Shown: positions 21,648 through 29,376 of the stretch, piece by piece
How the letters are laid out: each line of letters starts with the position of its first letter
How positions within the stretch are numbered: the first letter of the stretch is position 1
Origin: a virus
Strand: one strand, 5' to 3'
DNA: 54,869 nucleotides
IMG/VR virus record: IMGVR_UViG_3300023109_001295
Location: 1-54,869 of that record
Translations under genes and position numbers: made by a program
The notes under the pieces: generated by a model
What the model was told of the DNA's origin: nothing
Databases searched by the model: none
The model's input: the letters and a program-made list of their open reading frames with translations, nothing else

Positions 21648-22011
21648 TAGTTTCTTCTAAATTCTTTTTCAATCCACCGGATAGCTGATCTGCGTTAGAA
21701 TCCATAACAACAACATTCTGCGTAGCAAATGGTTGGAGTTGATGTTCTTCTCCCATTGTTTGTAGATGTAACGAACGAATGGCTTCAAAGATCAGTATCA
21801 TACTTGGGAAGTATCTTTCAAAGTCTTCATCAAATTCACAACCTGCTCTTGCCATTTCTCCCAGTACGTTTTCCCATATAATTTCTGCAAGTTCAGTTGA
21901 ATACGATTCTTTATATTCGCGAATTCTTTCTGATACGCTTTCCTCGTTAATTGGCGGATTAGAGTGTATCTTTGGAAAATGTATAAGGTTATCTTTATTC
22001 TTGGTAGGCAT
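21625..22011 (-). CDS. conserved phage protein, unknown
   Basis: 128 residues; acidic C-terminus ending DIDEDL that is encoded over a promoter. The middle (FPSMILIFEAIRSLHLQTMG) looks like a conserved helix seen in marine T4-like phage proteins. Overlaps the glycosyltransferase gene by 17 bases. Role unknown. Confidence 0.6.
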   Translation of the reverse strand: MPTKNKDNLIHFPKIHSNPPINEESVSERIREYKESYSTELAEIIWENVLGEMARAGCEFDEDFERYFPSMILIFEAIRSLHLQTMGEEHQLQPFATQNVVVMDSNADQLSGGLKKNLEETIDIDEDL

Positions 22012-22957
22012 CTCCGATGTTCCTTAGTAGAGTGTTCCACATTGTGGCAAATGAGGCAATAGAATTTCTTGCCAAGTTGAATCTATCAGAGAAGGTAAAT
22101 CCATGAAAGTAGTTAGGATCGTTCTTCATCTGAGTTAAAATTTGTTTTGTAACTGAGAAGGCATAATTAGCGTGATTATTCATATCTTCACTCCAATCAT
22201 ACATAATCGTTGCGTTTGCACCGGTCTCTGGTAAAGCACCATAGTTTGGGTGAATACAAATCATTTGAGATTTGATTGCTTCAAGTAACGCAATACAAGA
22301 TGTTTCTTTCCATATATTTGGATATAGGAATATATGAGACTTATCTAACGCTTCAAGAACTTCGTCGTTTGATTTAACTCCATGATAAGTCATATTAGGA
22401 TGTTCTTCGATTTGCGCAAAGAGTGGCTTATATGCTTCGTTACGTTCTCCCCATCCGTATATTTCAAATCCTGAATAAACATCAAGATGAATATTATCAA
22501 ACTCTTTTGCTAAGGAAGCAAAAATTGGTACAAGTAGTTCTAAACCACGATGTGGTGTTGTATGATATACGAAACGAATTGTTTCCATATCCTTTTCTTT
22601 TGGATCATACTTAACTTCAACTGCGTTATGAATTACTGAACACATACTATATGGAATACCGTATCTCATAATGTATTGATCTCTTTGCCATGCTGTCACA
22701 AAAACAATATGAGTAAACTTTTGCCAACCGCTATCTTTGAGAATTTGATTCTCAGGATCTTCTGATAGGTCATGACACCAAAGGATATTTGGAACATCTT
22801 CATATAGTTCTCTGACACGACCAACATGTACTGCCACCTTACTTAATACACCTGCGCCGACACCGTCTATTAAACGTTGCCTCATCATTTCAGTTCCGCC
22901 GCTTGAATTCTTAGACAGATCTGTCTCGATTACTTCACCCTTATAAATTACACTCAT
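21995..22957 (-). CDS. glycosyltransferase, GT4-like
   Basis: 320 residues in a two-domain GT-B layout. SGGTEMM near the N-terminus, ILWCHDL and CSVIHNAVE in the first half, FVYHTTPHRGLELLVPIFA opening the nucleotide-sugar half, and ETSCIALLEAIKSQ as the EX7E-like motif. It would transfer a sugar from a nucleotide-sugar donor; the acceptor is unknown. Overlaps the next glycosyltransferase (ATGA), so the pair is translated together. Might decorate virion proteins or host lipopolysaccharide. Confidence 0.85.
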   Translation of the reverse strand: MSVIYKGEVIETDLSKNSSGGTEMMRQRLIDGVGAGVLSKVAVHVGRVRELYEDVPNILWCHDLSEDPENQILKDSGWQKFTHIVFVTAWQRDQYIMRYGIPYSMCSVIHNAVEVKYDPKEKDMETIRFVYHTTPHRGLELLVPIFASLAKEFDNIHLDVYSGFEIYGWGERNEAYKPLFAQIEEHPNMTYHGVKSNDEVLEALDKSHIFLYPNIWKETSCIALLEAIKSQMICIHPNYGALPETGANATIMYDWSEDMNNHANYAFSVTKQILTQMKNDPNYFHGFTFSDRFNLARNSIASFATMWNTLLRNIGDAYQE

Positions 22958-23766
22958 TCTAATACTCCATAAATTTTGTCTGCTTCACGTTCATTCTCAA
23001 ATACTTCATCAAGGGAAAGGTGAATTCCTTTGCTCTCCCACCATAGGTCGATGAACTCGTACGAATAAACAGCTGCCTTTGCTTGTTCGTTATAAAAATA
23101 TATATTCTTAGATCTAAAGTCCGTTATGTTGTGGTTAAACAACGGAAAGGAAATAACCAACCCAAACCCATGTAATATATTGTTCTCTGTTGTTACAGGA
23201 GATCCTAAAGGCATACGATAATGTATCTTATCCTCAAAATCTCCAAAGTAATATTCTACTAATTTTTCTGCATACCATCTTTTAATTGCATATGCTTGTA
23301 AACCATGATCCCACATTTCTCTTTTCTTAGGAACAAATGGTATATACTCATTCTTGTAATCGTATGGATACTCAAAGACATTACACATCTGTAACGCTCC
23401 CCATTCCCACTGATTACACTTATCAATATATTCTCTTAATGTAAAGTTCCAATATTGAAGTGGTTCATAATCAAGGTCGTCTTCAAAGAACAAACCATAC
23501 TCTTCGTCGGTATTCTCTAACCACCATTTAATAGTTAATAAGTGAGATGATGTAACACCTTTTGTCGTGGCGTTTACAACCTCAGGATCACCTACGAAAG
23601 GAATACTTTTGCCTTCCTCATAACGATCGTATTGATGGACTTTTATATCGTCAAGACCATGACGTGAAAATTCTGACTCTGTCCAAGACCTACGATCCTT
23701 ACACTCAGTAAGGTTTATTATATTAGGCTTCGGAAGATTCTTTAATTTGTCCGTTAGTGCTATCAT
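22954..23766 (-). CDS. glycosyltransferase-like protein (GT25-like)
   Basis: 270 residues from ATG 23766; other in-frame starts are further upstream. NIINLTECKDRRSWTESEF and the acidic EEYGLFFEDDLDY match the start and EDD/DxD region of GT25-type enzymes. VTSSHLLTIKWWL corresponds to the helix before the acidic motif. Overlaps the kinase gene by 44 bases. Probably works with the adjoining GT4-like enzyme. Confidence 0.7.
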   Translation of the reverse strand: MIALTDKLKNLPKPNIINLTECKDRRSWTESEFSRHGLDDIKVHQYDRYEEGKSIPFVGDPEVVNATTKGVTSSHLLTIKWWLENTDEEYGLFFEDDLDYEPLQYWNFTLREYIDKCNQWEWGALQMCNVFEYPYDYKNEYIPFVPKKREMWDHGLQAYAIKRWYAEKLVEYYFGDFEDKIHYRMPLGSPVTTENNILHGFGLVISFPLFNHNITDFRSKNIYFYNEQAKAAVYSYEFIDLWWESKGIHLSLDEVFENEREADKIYGVLE

Positions 23767-24379
23767 CAAAAATCTCATTATGAATAGTATATAGTGCATC
23801 ACGTAAATTATGTAATGAACCATTGTTATGTAAGCGGTATGTTTTTATATCCATTTCTTCTTTTAGGACATACATTCTATCTATTGATGTTTTATGATTA
23901 ATCGTTGTCTCTGAAATAACATGACCATTAAAGTATTTACGCGAATCAGTTGAGTAGTCACAACCTTCTCTTGTTAATTGAACGATAACAATATTCTCTG
24001 CACCGACCTTTTCAATAATAGGTTCAAGTTCTTCAACAAATCCACCATCCGCTAACGCATAGTTCTTGCCTTCTTCTATTTCTTCGGCAACTGATTTACC
24101 AAAATAATCTAAACCTTTCTTTGGCTTGATGATATCTTCAGAAACATGAATCATTGCTTCGCGTCTTGACATACCTTGTAAAGCAAACTCTGCCTTTTCT
24201 TTTTGAGCTCTATCGTTATAGCCTTCCATGAACCATCTTTCATCAACATCAAAGTGTTTAATTGTTTCTTTAAATAATTGATACTTAAAAGACAGATTGC
24301 CAAATCCATAGTTCTCTTTGAATAAGCTTGCTGCTTCATCTTTGCCTGAGGCTGGGGGTCCGTTAAATATTACTATCAT
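23723..24379 (-). CDS. P-loop nucleotide kinase (dNMP kinase-like)
   Basis: 218 residues from ATG 24379, which puts the Walker A FNGPPASGKDEAA at the N-terminus. ALADGGFVEELEPI and VQLTREGCDYSTDSRKYF fit deoxynucleoside monophosphate kinases such as T4 gp1, and the length is similar. It would phosphorylate dNMPs for phage DNA synthesis. Overlaps the RuvC-like gene by 17 bases and has its own promoter inside it (24466-24493). Confidence 0.78.
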   Translation of the reverse strand: MIVIFNGPPASGKDEAASLFKENYGFGNLSFKYQLFKETIKHFDVDERWFMEGYNDRAQKEKAEFALQGMSRREAMIHVSEDIIKPKKGLDYFGKSVAEEIEEGKNYALADGGFVEELEPIIEKVGAENIVIVQLTREGCDYSTDSRKYFNGHVISETTINHKTSIDRMYVLKEEMDIKTYRLHNNGSLHNLRDALYTIHNEIFDDSTNGQIKESSEA

Positions 24380-24932
24380 CTTTCTTCTCTGTAAGTTGAG
24401 TGAAACCGTATTTACAAATATAGTAGGCATCTACAATATCAGTAATAGGATTCCACGATTTGTTTATTATACCACATTTTTCGCGAATGTCAATAGAAGT
24501 TTCTTTCTCAAAGGCTTCGATCATTAAATCTTTACCAGCATTACCTTTTCCGCAACCAAACTTTTTAATCATTGTTGGTGGATATACATCGTATGGTATA
24601 TCTCTTTCCCATAGCTTATGTTTAAATAAACCACAGTTCTCTGCTATTTGAAATACTCTACCGACCGCTCCAAATGCGTATCCTTCAATTCCAACAAAGT
24701 CACATTCAAAACATTTTTCCTGAGACCAAGATCCAATGATATCATATCGTTCTTGATCGTTAAACCAATTGTCAGGATACATCGTTGCTTGATATTGTCC
24801 TTTCTCTCCAATCAGTAACTTCTTTTGTTTTACATAATAGTAAAAAGTACAATTGTCGTAACTCCATTCTTCACCTTCATGTACACAAATAGCCGGACTA
24901 CTTAAACTGTAGTCAACACCTGCCACCTTCAT
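24363..24932 (-). CDS. RuvC-like Holliday junction resolvase
   Basis: 189 residues from ATG 24932, chosen for GGAG 7 bases upstream. KVAGVDYSLSSPAICV has the first catalytic Asp; FVGIEGYAFGA the Glu; GKGNAGKDLM and TDIVDAYYICKYG the last acidic pair, as in RuvC-fold resolvases. These cut recombination junctions and branched phage DNA before packaging. This would fill the role of T4 gp49, which is unrelated in fold. Confidence 0.82.
   Translation of the reverse strand: MKVAGVDYSLSSPAICVHEGEEWSYDNCTFYYYVKQKKLLIGEKGQYQATMYPDNWFNDQERYDIIGSWSQEKCFECDFVGIEGYAFGAVGRVFQIAENCGLFKHKLWERDIPYDVYPPTMIKKFGCGKGNAGKDLMIEAFEKETSIDIREKCGIINKSWNPITDIVDAYYICKYGFTQLTEKKDDSNI
24466..24493 (-). promoter_or_regulatory. 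early promoter inside the RuvC-like gene
   Basis: TTGACA (24488-24493) and TATAAT (24466-24471) on the minus strand with a 16-base spacer, the only one of the set not spaced 17. Would drive the kinase and glycosyltransferases. Confidence 0.65.
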
Positions 24933-24970
24933 AACTAACTCCATAACTAATATATTATGGTATTATTTAT

Positions 24971-25495
24971 TCAGTCTTGACGGTAGAAGATATGAGATCC
25001 TATAGTTCCTACTTGTTGTAAGGATGGAGCCCAATATGGATTTACGAACGTTGTATGATAATGAGTAGCACCTTCAGTGAGTCCACGAAACTTGCCAACG
25101 TGTAACATTCTATAAGAAACATATACTGCTTCTTCCCATGCATCTACTTCAGTTGCTTCATCGGTCCTTCCGTCACAATACCAACTGAACTGACAACGAT
25201 TTCGTTTAGGTACAAGTACTTTAGGATCTTTCCAAGAAGGTTTATGCTCAGCCTGATATACAACTGAACAGACAGTACTTGGGTATCTATCGTCACGTAC
25301 ACGATTCAGAACAACATCTGCAACTGCATATTTACCTGCTAGGTTCTCTGACCTTGCTTCATGATAGATATTCATTGCTAAACAATGTAGGTCTTCTGAT
25401 TGGTATTCTATTGATAAATCTACTTGATCATCAAACGTACTTGCCGAAGAAGGTAGAGTCAACGCTGCTACCACTAACGCTAAAGCAACTCTCAT
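24971..25495 (-). CDS. SleB-type cell wall hydrolase
   Basis: 174 residues from ATG 25495, which gives a signal peptide (MRVALALVVAALTLPSSAS). LHCLAMNIYHEARSENLAGKYAVADVVLNRV is the SleB/Hydrolase_2 signature with the catalytic Glu; CQFSWYCDG and ATHYHTTFVNPYW follow. It cleaves peptidoglycan glycan strands. SleB proteins are frequent in marine alphaproteobacterial phages. A second muralytic enzyme, the T4-type lysozyme, is at 41574-42041. Confidence 0.9.
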   Translation of the reverse strand: MRVALALVVAALTLPSSASTFDDQVDLSIEYQSEDLHCLAMNIYHEARSENLAGKYAVADVVLNRVRDDRYPSTVCSVVYQAEHKPSWKDPKVLVPKRNRCQFSWYCDGRTDEATEVDAWEEAVYVSYRMLHVGKFRGLTEGATHYHTTFVNPYWAPSLQQVGTIGSHIFYRQD

Positions 25496-25770
25496 GCTTG
25501 TCTCGTGACACAATATGCATTAAGCAATTCTTCGTCGGACATTTTCTTTCCGAACGTATGAATAAGTTTACCATTCTGAAAACGTTCGATATAACCAGCA
25601 TTGTATTCAATGTCAGTTACACTCTTAGTCATATTAGCAGTATCGTCAGGACGATCATCGTAGTGCATAGAATCCATAGAATGTGAATGGATGCAAGCAG
25701 CACCACGAGACCATTCAAGCGCCTGTTCCATTATGGCAAAATCTTCAACCATCTTAGTATATTGTGTCAT
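25492..25770 (-). CDS. phage protein, unknown
   Basis: 92 residues, His/Met/Asp-rich in the middle (HSHSMDSMHYDDRPDD), possibly metal binding. Overlaps both neighbours by 4 bases (ATGA), so coupled with ligase and SleB. No family recognised. Confidence 0.55.
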   Translation of the reverse strand: MTQYTKMVEDFAIMEQALEWSRGAACIHSHSMDSMHYDDRPDDTANMTKSVTDIEYNAGYIERFQNGKLIHTFGKKMSDEELLNAYCVTRQA

Positions 25771-27044
25771 AGTTTTTCTCCTGGTTCAAAACCTCTAAAA
25801 CATTTAAATCGCGGGAATCTCAAACTGTAAACTTCTTCCGAGTCTTGACTTATTGTTACAACATCAGCTCGTACTTCAACTAACTGACCAAGTACAGCGT
25901 CACGGTTATTCCAAATATCATCCCTGTTAGCATCGCTAAGACCTGTGCCAACATTAACCTTGATAAGTTTACCTTCGTCGGTACCTTCGCAAACAAGTGC
26001 TCCTGTGCTTCCTTCATTTTTACCAGTTCCTTCTTCAATATCTATTACTGTTAATGTTACTTCAATGTAAGGTTTCATTTTCAACCAACCGTAAGAACGT
26101 TTACATTCGTAGTAACCGTTCACAGGTTTAACCATGATACCTTCGTATCCTTCTTCTATTGCTGTATTATTAATTGCTTTGAACTTATCAGCATCATCTT
26201 CAATATTAAGGACTGTATAGTCAGTTAAGACAATGCAATCTTTGAAGTATTCTGATCTTTCAAAGCCTTTCAATAATTCTTTTCTTTTAATAAGTGGTAA
26301 TGAACTCTTTGCTGTTTTGAATTCGTCAAGAGGTATAAAATCAAACAATGCAAAATAAGCATCAGTTGTTTCAGCACCTTCTTTACGATGTACTTGTTTC
26401 ATTAGTGTTTGGAAATCAGCGGACATAACCTCACCATCAAAGACAAGATCATCAAACATTTTATTGCTGAATGCTTCTTCGATATGTGGGAAGTTTTTGA
26501 GTTGTTTACCGTTTCGAGAATAAATCGTTGCGTTAGAATTTTCTACAATAATAATGGCTCTTACTCCATCATACTTATATTCTACAACGCAGTCTCCTGT
26601 AATCTTTTTAGGATTGTTGTCACCACTATGAGCAAGCATACAAGTGAATACAGGGATGGTTCCTTTCTTAACGTTATTGACTGTCTTGAGAGATACACCG
26701 CATCTAAGGTCTTTAATTAAGATTCTACGGTACCAATCATTCCATTGGTCAATTGTTGACTGTAGAGATAAAGATAAGATCGCGTCTCGAGCAGCATTAC
26801 CTGTCAATTCACGATTCTTTAATTGATCTGCAAGATGATAGAACTCATCAGCAGTAATTCCTTCGCCTTGAGTATCAGAGTATGGAATATCAGCCACACC
26901 AAAGGTAATCATATTATCGAGACAATATAATAAACCTTTGACTAGACCTTCATCATCAATATATTGAGATAACATATCTTCTTTATAGAGTCGACTGTTA
27001 TCTCGCTCAAGTAACTGAATTAATTTCCAAGGATCTGTTTTCAT
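25767..27044 (-). CDS. ATP-dependent DNA ligase
   Basis: 425 residues from ATG 27044 (ATGA overlap with the upstream stop). VEYKYDGVRAI is motif I with the adenylated Lys; TIYSRNGKQL motif Ia; DLVFDGEVMS motif III; YEGIMVKP motif IV; WLKMKP motif V. Seals nicks in replication and repair, like T4 gp30 (487 residues). The N-terminal helical DNA-binding region (about 1-140) is present. Confidence 0.93.
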   Translation of the reverse strand: MKTDPWKLIQLLERDNSRLYKEDMLSQYIDDEGLVKGLLYCLDNMITFGVADIPYSDTQGEGITADEFYHLADQLKNRELTGNAARDAILSLSLQSTIDQWNDWYRRILIKDLRCGVSLKTVNNVKKGTIPVFTCMLAHSGDNNPKKITGDCVVEYKYDGVRAIIIVENSNATIYSRNGKQLKNFPHIEEAFSNKMFDDLVFDGEVMSADFQTLMKQVHRKEGAETTDAYFALFDFIPLDEFKTAKSSLPLIKRKELLKGFERSEYFKDCIVLTDYTVLNIEDDADKFKAINNTAIEEGYEGIMVKPVNGYYECKRSYGWLKMKPYIEVTLTVIDIEEGTGKNEGSTGALVCEGTDEGKLIKVNVGTGLSDANRDDIWNNRDAVLGQLVEVRADVVTISQDSEEVYSLRFPRFKCFRGFEPGEKL

Positions 27045-27298
27045 GAACAAAGTGCCTCGCAGATTGCTTCGCCATCAGCTTCTTCCATGATTTCAGCAAG
27101 AGATTGAGTAACTTCGTTGCCTTCTGCAAATAGCATTAGCTCAGCAGCAACCACCGCAGCTTGTTCGCGGGTCAATTGAATATGACCTTGATCTCTCCAT
27201 GGTGGGGTTAATTGAATACAAGTTCCACGTTCCTTTCCACCGAAGAACCTTGTTTGCATGATATCTGTTGTTGGAACAGTTCTCAATTCAGTACTCAT
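27041..27298 (-). CDS. phage protein, unknown
   Basis: 85 residues: a beta-type first half (FFGGKERGTCIQLTPPW) then a helical acidic part (REQAAVVAAELMLFAEG). Directly before the ligase gene and driven by the promoter at 27329-27357. Function unknown. Confidence 0.6.
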   Translation of the reverse strand: MSTELRTVPTTDIMQTRFFGGKERGTCIQLTPPWRDQGHIQLTREQAAVVAAELMLFAEGNEVTQSLAEIMEEADGEAICEALCS

Positions 27299-27328
27299 AA
27301 TGTATTCCTTTATTCAATTTATACAACC

Positions 27329-27357
27329 ATTATATACAGTATCATAAAGAATGTCAA
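27329..27357 (-). promoter_or_regulatory. early sigma70-type promoter
   Basis: TTGACA (27352-27357) and TATAAT (27329-27334) on the minus strand, 17-base spacer. Drives 27041-27298, the ligase and SleB. Confidence 0.9.
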
Positions 27358-27375
27358 TAGTTATTTTAACTTTTT

Positions 27376-27681
27376 TCAGTCATTATTCAGATCTTCACCA
27401 TTTCGACCACGATCTTCGTTTCCATCAGCATTCAATTCAGTCATGTCCTGCTGCTTGTACTTGAAGTTCTTATCCTTCAAATGAGGATACCTTGTTTCCG
27501 CAGGATGTACGGTATTGAACTCTTCCTCATGCCGTTCTTTTGCTGTTTGTCGTGTATCTCCTTCAAGACCCAAATCAGCGTTATCCTTTTTACCAAAGAT
27601 TCTATCCCAGCCATCATCATACGATTTAGTAGATGCTTTGCTTCTGAGAGAATCACCAGTTATGTCGTTCTTTGTTGCCAT
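27376..27681 (-). CDS. hydrophilic phage protein, unknown
   Basis: 101 residues, charged and probably disordered, with SKASTKSYDDGWDRIFGKK in the first half and an Asn/Asp-rich end. A similar short segment occurs in marine T4-like phages, as I recall. Role unknown. Confidence 0.55.
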   Translation of the reverse strand: MATKNDITGDSLRSKASTKSYDDGWDRIFGKKDNADLGLEGDTRQTAKERHEEEFNTVHPAETRYPHLKDKNFKYKQQDMTELNADGNEDRGRNGEDLNND

Positions 27682-27682
27682 T

Positions 27683-27886
27683 TTAATATAGTTCCAAGTC
27701 TAGTTGTACAGGCGCGTCTTTCTTAAAGAACATACGACCTAATTCGTCAAGTTCTAAAGTAAATTTGTCGCCAGGTTCGAACGAAGTAGTACTAATTCGT
27801 ACCATGTGAGTTTCGTCAGGATCTGGTTTATCAATAAAATGTAAACCTTCTGCCGAAATTCTAAATTTAAAGTCACAATACATCAT
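27683..27886 (-). CDS. small phage protein, unknown
   Basis: 67 residues, beta-rich (CDFKFRISAEGLHFIDKP). Two adjacent ATGs at 27886 and 27883 overlap the upstream stop. No domain recognised. Confidence 0.55.
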   Translation of the reverse strand: MMYCDFKFRISAEGLHFIDKPDPDETHMVRISTTSFEPGDKFTLELDELGRMFFKKDAPVQLDLELY

Positions 27887-28296
27887 CTTGCCATCTCACT
27901 TATTTCTGTTGCTTCTTTTTGATTCATAATTGGAACTGCATTTGATTTATGCATCGTAGCAATACCTTTTACGAGTGTACCCGTGTATTTGGGCGATTCC
28001 TTTTTAGTTCCATGACCACCGCCACCTGTAGAATGACAAGAAGGATATTCTGGTACTTCTCTACGAAATGTATCGGTTGGTACAAATGGTTTAAACTCTT
28101 TGCTAGGTTTTACTTTACCTAAACAATAATTTATATATTCATCAACAGTGTCGTACCTTAGATCATACATACCACTACGTTTCATTGCTTTGTTGTGCAG
28201 TCGCCAATTAAGCTCGTATTGAGCCATTTTAGCTTTAGTGATTTTAACTTTACGTTTCCGAGTGGAAATCGTTGATAGACCTCTTGCTAATGCCAT
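27883..28296 (-). CDS. conserved phage protein, unknown
   Basis: 137 residues starting MALARGLSTISTRKRKVKITKAK, very basic at the N-terminus; HSTGGGGHGTKK and NQKEATEISEMAR occur later. GGAG precedes the start, 25 bases after the structured RNA 28321-28476, which may form part of its leader. Possibly nucleic-acid binding. Confidence 0.6.
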   Translation of the reverse strand: MALARGLSTISTRKRKVKITKAKMAQYELNWRLHNKAMKRSGMYDLRYDTVDEYINYCLGKVKPSKEFKPFVPTDTFRREVPEYPSCHSTGGGGHGTKKESPKYTGTLVKGIATMHKSNAVPIMNQKEATEISEMAR

Positions 28297-28320
28297 AATA
28301 TAAACTCCGTCAAAAAAGGG

Positions 28321-28476
28321 TGAAACAGTGGTCGCTTCTTTGGCGTTCCGTTCCTACTCAGTATGTCGGTAGTTCAGGTGTTGCTCCCGAAGGCAGTTCT
28401 CCGTCATGGGTCCTAAATGGTAGAGCTATTAACTCCGTGATTCCATCTCGCCGTCGTGGTTTATCCCACCGTTTCA
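28321..28476 (-). ncRNA. GC-rich structured RNA (leader element or stand-alone small RNA)
   Basis: About 156 bases, clearly more GC-rich than the surroundings. On the minus strand UGAAACGGUGG (28476-28466) pairs with CCACUGUUUCA (28331-28321): 11 bp with one G-U pair, which would be an A-C mismatch on the plus strand, so the leftward RNA is the functional one. Inside are AGAUGG/CCAUUU enclosing GGAG/CUCU (28448-28415), a C-UUCG-G tetraloop near 28390, CUAC/GUAG (28372-28354), and GGCG/CGCC closing the inner part. An early promoter (28483-28511) places the transcript start at the first stem; a run of six Ts (28317-28312) follows the last strand. I could not match it to a known family. Confidence 0.65.
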
Positions 28477-28482
28477 AATATA

Positions 28483-28511
28483 ATTATAACAAACTATTTT
28501 CCAAATGTCAA
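28483..28511 (-). promoter_or_regulatory. early promoter of the structured RNA
   Basis: TTGACA (28506-28511) and TATAAT (28483-28488) on the minus strand, 17-base spacer. The expected start is about 28476, at the edge of the closing stem. Confidence 0.88.
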
Positions 28512-28525
28512 TAGTTTTTTTAAGT

Positions 28526-28822
28526 TTATTTATAGTGCCTTTGACCTCTACCGTTAAAAGCGTTTAATTCAGATGAAATCTTCTTCTGATGTCTCTTAAT
28601 GGCTTCAGCCTTTTTTCTTTTTCTTTTCGCAGTAGGTTTCTCGTAATACTCCCTTGCTCTAAGTTCTTTTAAGATTCCTGCTTTTTCAACGTTCTTCTTA
28701 AACTTTCTCAATCCTATATCAAACGGCATTGGTGTACTCGGCCTTTTATCTTTAGGATGTCTTGGTCTTGGTGTCAAATCGACTGATAAGCCACCATTTC
28801 TATTATTGTTATTATTTCTCAT
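28526..28822 (-). CDS. rpsU: ribosomal protein bS21 homologue
   Basis: 98 residues. [46 protein letters not shown] follows the bS21 pattern closely (host proteins are about 70 residues). bS21 sits at the 30S mRNA exit region and helps initiation. An extra N-terminal stretch of about 31 residues, Asn- and Pro-rich, comes before it if the ATG at 28822 is used; an internal ATG at 28732 would give the usual length. The ATG at 28822 lies 6 bases after TATAAT with no SD, suggesting a leaderless mRNA. Phage-coded bS21 is known from marine phages. Confidence 0.88.
   Translation of the reverse strand: MRNNNNNRNGGLSVDLTPRPRHPKDKRPSTPMPFDIGLRKFKKNVEKAGILKELRAREYYEKPTAKRKRKKAEAIKRHQKKISSELNAFNGRGQRHYK
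28527..28534 (-). promoter_or_regulatory. T4-type late promoter box
   Basis: TATAAATA on the minus strand at the end of rpsU. A late transcript from here would carry the structured RNA as a leader before 27883-28296. Confidence 0.5.
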
Positions 28823-28828
28823 GTAGCT

Positions 28829-28857
28829 ATTATATCAAGTTTTATTATGAATGTCAA
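28829..28857 (-). promoter_or_regulatory. early promoter of rpsU, leaderless arrangement
   Basis: TTGACA (28852-28857) and TATAAT (28829-28834) on the minus strand, 17-base spacer. Only 6 bases separate the -10 box from the ATG at 28822. Confidence 0.88.
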
Positions 28858-28863
28858 TAGTTT

Positions 28864-29376
28864 TTATGATTTATTTTTAGCAGCCAATTTTGCAGCAGCT
28901 TTTTCTTGTTTCGCAATTTCTTTATCATATGCCTTTTGATCTACATAACCGTTCTCTAAAAGCTTTATTCTATTCAACATGTGTTGTGCTTGAGTATCTT
29001 CTTTGGATCCACCGTAGTAAGGAACACAATGACCTTCTTCAGACATCACTGATGTAACTGGTCTCCATCCATCTGTTGTTGGACAGTAGACATCAAAGTC
29101 TCCAAGGATACGACCGAACTTGCCTTTCATATCTTCGCCGTTTCGAGCAACTTGAGTTTTTAATACTGGACGCTTACCTAGTAATTCTTTTAATCTTTTA
29201 CTTGCAGCTTTACCAAATAACTTTTCTACTTTATCGCTTGTTCTTGATTCTGGTGTATCAATTCCCATGATACGAACTCTTTCGTTTCGTAACCAGATTC
29301 CAAAGCCAAGATCAATATCGACATCAACGGTATCGCCGTCAACTACTTTAATTAAATTTGTTCTATACTCGTACAT
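28864..29376 (-). CDS. thermonuclease-like (SNase) nuclease
   Basis: 170 residues. IKVVDGDTVDVDI (Ca-binding Asp region), VRIMGIDTPESR (catalytic Arg and Glu), KFGRILGDF (second Arg) and EEGHCVPY are the SNase signature. No signal peptide, so it probably acts inside the cell, for example on host DNA or in phage DNA processing. Its start overlaps the iscU end by 25 bases. The C-terminal tail is Lys/Ala-rich. Confidence 0.88.
   Translation of the reverse strand: MYEYRTNLIKVVDGDTVDVDIDLGFGIWLRNERVRIMGIDTPESRTSDKVEKLFGKAASKRLKELLGKRPVLKTQVARNGEDMKGKFGRILGDFDVYCPTTDGWRPVTSVMSEEGHCVPYYGGSKEDTQAQHMLNRIKLLENGYVDQKAYDKEIAKQEKAAAKLAAKNKS

Noticed and set aside
28401-28462. tRNA-like stretch (AATGGTAGAGC on the plus strand)
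   Set aside because: No acceptor stem or T-arm consensus follows; stems fit the leftward RNA instead.
28321-28476. Glutamine riboswitch or RNase P identity for the structured RNA
   Set aside because: Only short partial similarities (GGAACGC, GAGUAGG); the conserved blocks of these families are not in order.
28320-28514. Rightward 64-codon ORF over the structured RNA region
   Set aside because: It starts and ends in the RNA stems and promoter, has an odd composition and no ribosome-binding site; base pairing explains the sequence better.
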